DNA from: Yoonia maricola
GTDB taxonomy: Bacteria; Pseudomonadota; Alphaproteobacteria; Rhodobacterales; Rhodobacteraceae
DNA length: 64,000 bases
Assembly: GCF_002797915.1 (NCBI RefSeq)
Contig: NZ_PGTY01000004.1
Location: 186,001-250,000 of the forward strand
Reading direction: 5' to 3'
Position 1 is the stretch's first letter. Each line of letters opens with the position of its first letter. Position numbers and translations under genes: made by a program. A model generated the notes under the pieces. That model was not told the origin of the DNA. It searched no databases and saw only the letters and a program-made list of their open reading frames with translations. This document shows, in pieces, positions 63,600-64,000 of this stretch.

Positions 63600-64000
63600 T
63601 CAGTTGCCGCGGACGATGGCCCAGCCTTCATTCTCAAGCAATTGCAGCACACCATCATTCCCAATCAAATGGCCTGCGCCAACGGCCACGATGATATCAT
63701 CATGGCGGGTTGCCGCCTCGGTGATCACGGGTATCCAATTGCGGTTGCGGGTGATCAGCAGGGATTCTTCCATTTCGTCAAACATGGCGTTGGCCTCTGC
63801 GGGGGCGAGGTCAGGTACATCTGTCATGGCGATGCGTGACATCTCCCAAAGCCGCCCAACGTCTTCGGCAAAATAGCGATCCAGCATTGCGACAAACATC
63901 TGTTCCTGTAACTCCGGCACCAGCATGCTGACACGGAGCATATCGATTTGTTCGTCAAAACTGTCGTCGTCGAACAGATCAAACAGTGTCGTATAGGGTT
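63600..64000 (-). CDS. TraB/GumN-family protein, 5' part beyond the window
   Basis: At least 132 residues visible, ending VAVGAGHLIGNDGVLQLLENEGWAIVRGN, the conserved C-terminus of the TraB/GumN (PrgY-like, Tiki) family, in which GxGHLxG is a metal-site histidine. The frame is open to the window edge, so the N-terminus (with the signal peptide and first GxxH motif usual in this family) lies outside. The upstream acidic FDLFDDDSFDEQ segment is visible. Possible metalloprotease of the periplasm. Confidence 0.85.
   Translation of the reverse strand, partial: PYTTLFDLFDDDSFDEQIDMLRVSMLVPELQEQMFVAMLDRYFAEDVGRLWEMSRIAMTDVPDLAPAEANAMFDEMEESLLITRNRNWIPVITEAATRHDDIIVAVGAGHLIGNDGVLQLLENEGWAIVRGN

Overview
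The window is one chromosomal segment of an alphaproteobacterium of the family Rhodobacteraceae, most likely a marine Roseobacter-group member. This rests on gene content and order: rpoE-chrR beside the singlet-oxygen lipid operon, rsmB-heparinase-like-purH-lspA-DUF3035-M16-M16, atpHAGDC, DUF2125, DUF4170, DUF1674, TIGR01459 and DUF2161 genes, CtrA and sigma-E promoter motifs, and GTG/TTG starts. Coding density is high and I see no tRNA, rRNA, insertion sequence, integrase or CRISPR array. The genus cannot be fixed from the sequence alone.

Layout. 46-7912: a secreted unknown, the ammonium channel amt, an SDR-crotonase pair, a DUF2125 protein, pmbA, an inositol-monophosphatase-type enzyme and a DUF4170 protein. 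7935-10118: envelope lipid genes (a divergent waaA-like transferase and lpxK). 10160-11844: a small membrane-protein module divergent from a MerR regulator, with a SoxR-box-like operator and a 19-bp promoter spacer. 12007-15508: dsbA-type and dciA genes, mutY, and an AlkB-type membrane di-iron monooxygenase. 15561-21594: a five-gene operon (FAD oxidoreductase, DUF1365, GPH-type transporter, DUF3833, SDR) back to back with rpoE-chrR. The two are joined by a divergent pair of sigma-E promoters, so regulator and probable furan-fatty-acid/singlet-oxygen regulon sit side by side.

21650-34049: a long minus-strand housekeeping block (DUF4259, rmuC, mutL, two M16 peptidases, a DUF3035 lipoprotein, lspA, purH, a heparinase II/III-like protein, rsmB). 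34122-46340: a surface-polysaccharide region with a Wza-like export lipoprotein, a secreted RTX protein, manB, galE and gmd-fcl-manC. Together with a type II ManC this covers fructose-6-phosphate to GDP-L-fucose. Two unknown genes and two gene-poor stretches lie inside it. A full CtrA site separates gmd from a DUF2793 gene of the type used in phage and gene-transfer-agent fibres.

47180-52055: the F1 ATP synthase operon atpHAGDC with strong terminators on both sides. 52268-54790: a NUDIX hydrolase, a lipoprotein with a glycine/aspartate-rich linker and a TbpB-like barrel, an H-type lectin and an outer-membrane barrel protein. 54855-62318: prs, an HCCA-isomerase-like protein, an alpha/beta hydrolase, a threonine-aldolase-type enzyme, a YcgN protein, ribF, a MaoC protein, a TIGR01459 HAD hydrolase and a Mn-dependent pyrophosphatase. 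62433-64000: two or three five-codon ORFs in tandem ahead of a tiny Arg/Pro-rich protein, a DUF2161 nuclease-fold protein, two perfect palindromes and the 3' part of a TraB/GumN-type gene cut by the window edge.

Most of the window is core genome. The less explained parts are the divergent sigma-E promoter pair with its probable misplaced rpoE start, the tandem five-codon ORFs near 62.45-62.6 kb, the CtrA box beside the DUF2793 gene, the TGTACA palindrome cluster near 61.34 kb, and the MerR/DUF2938 module.
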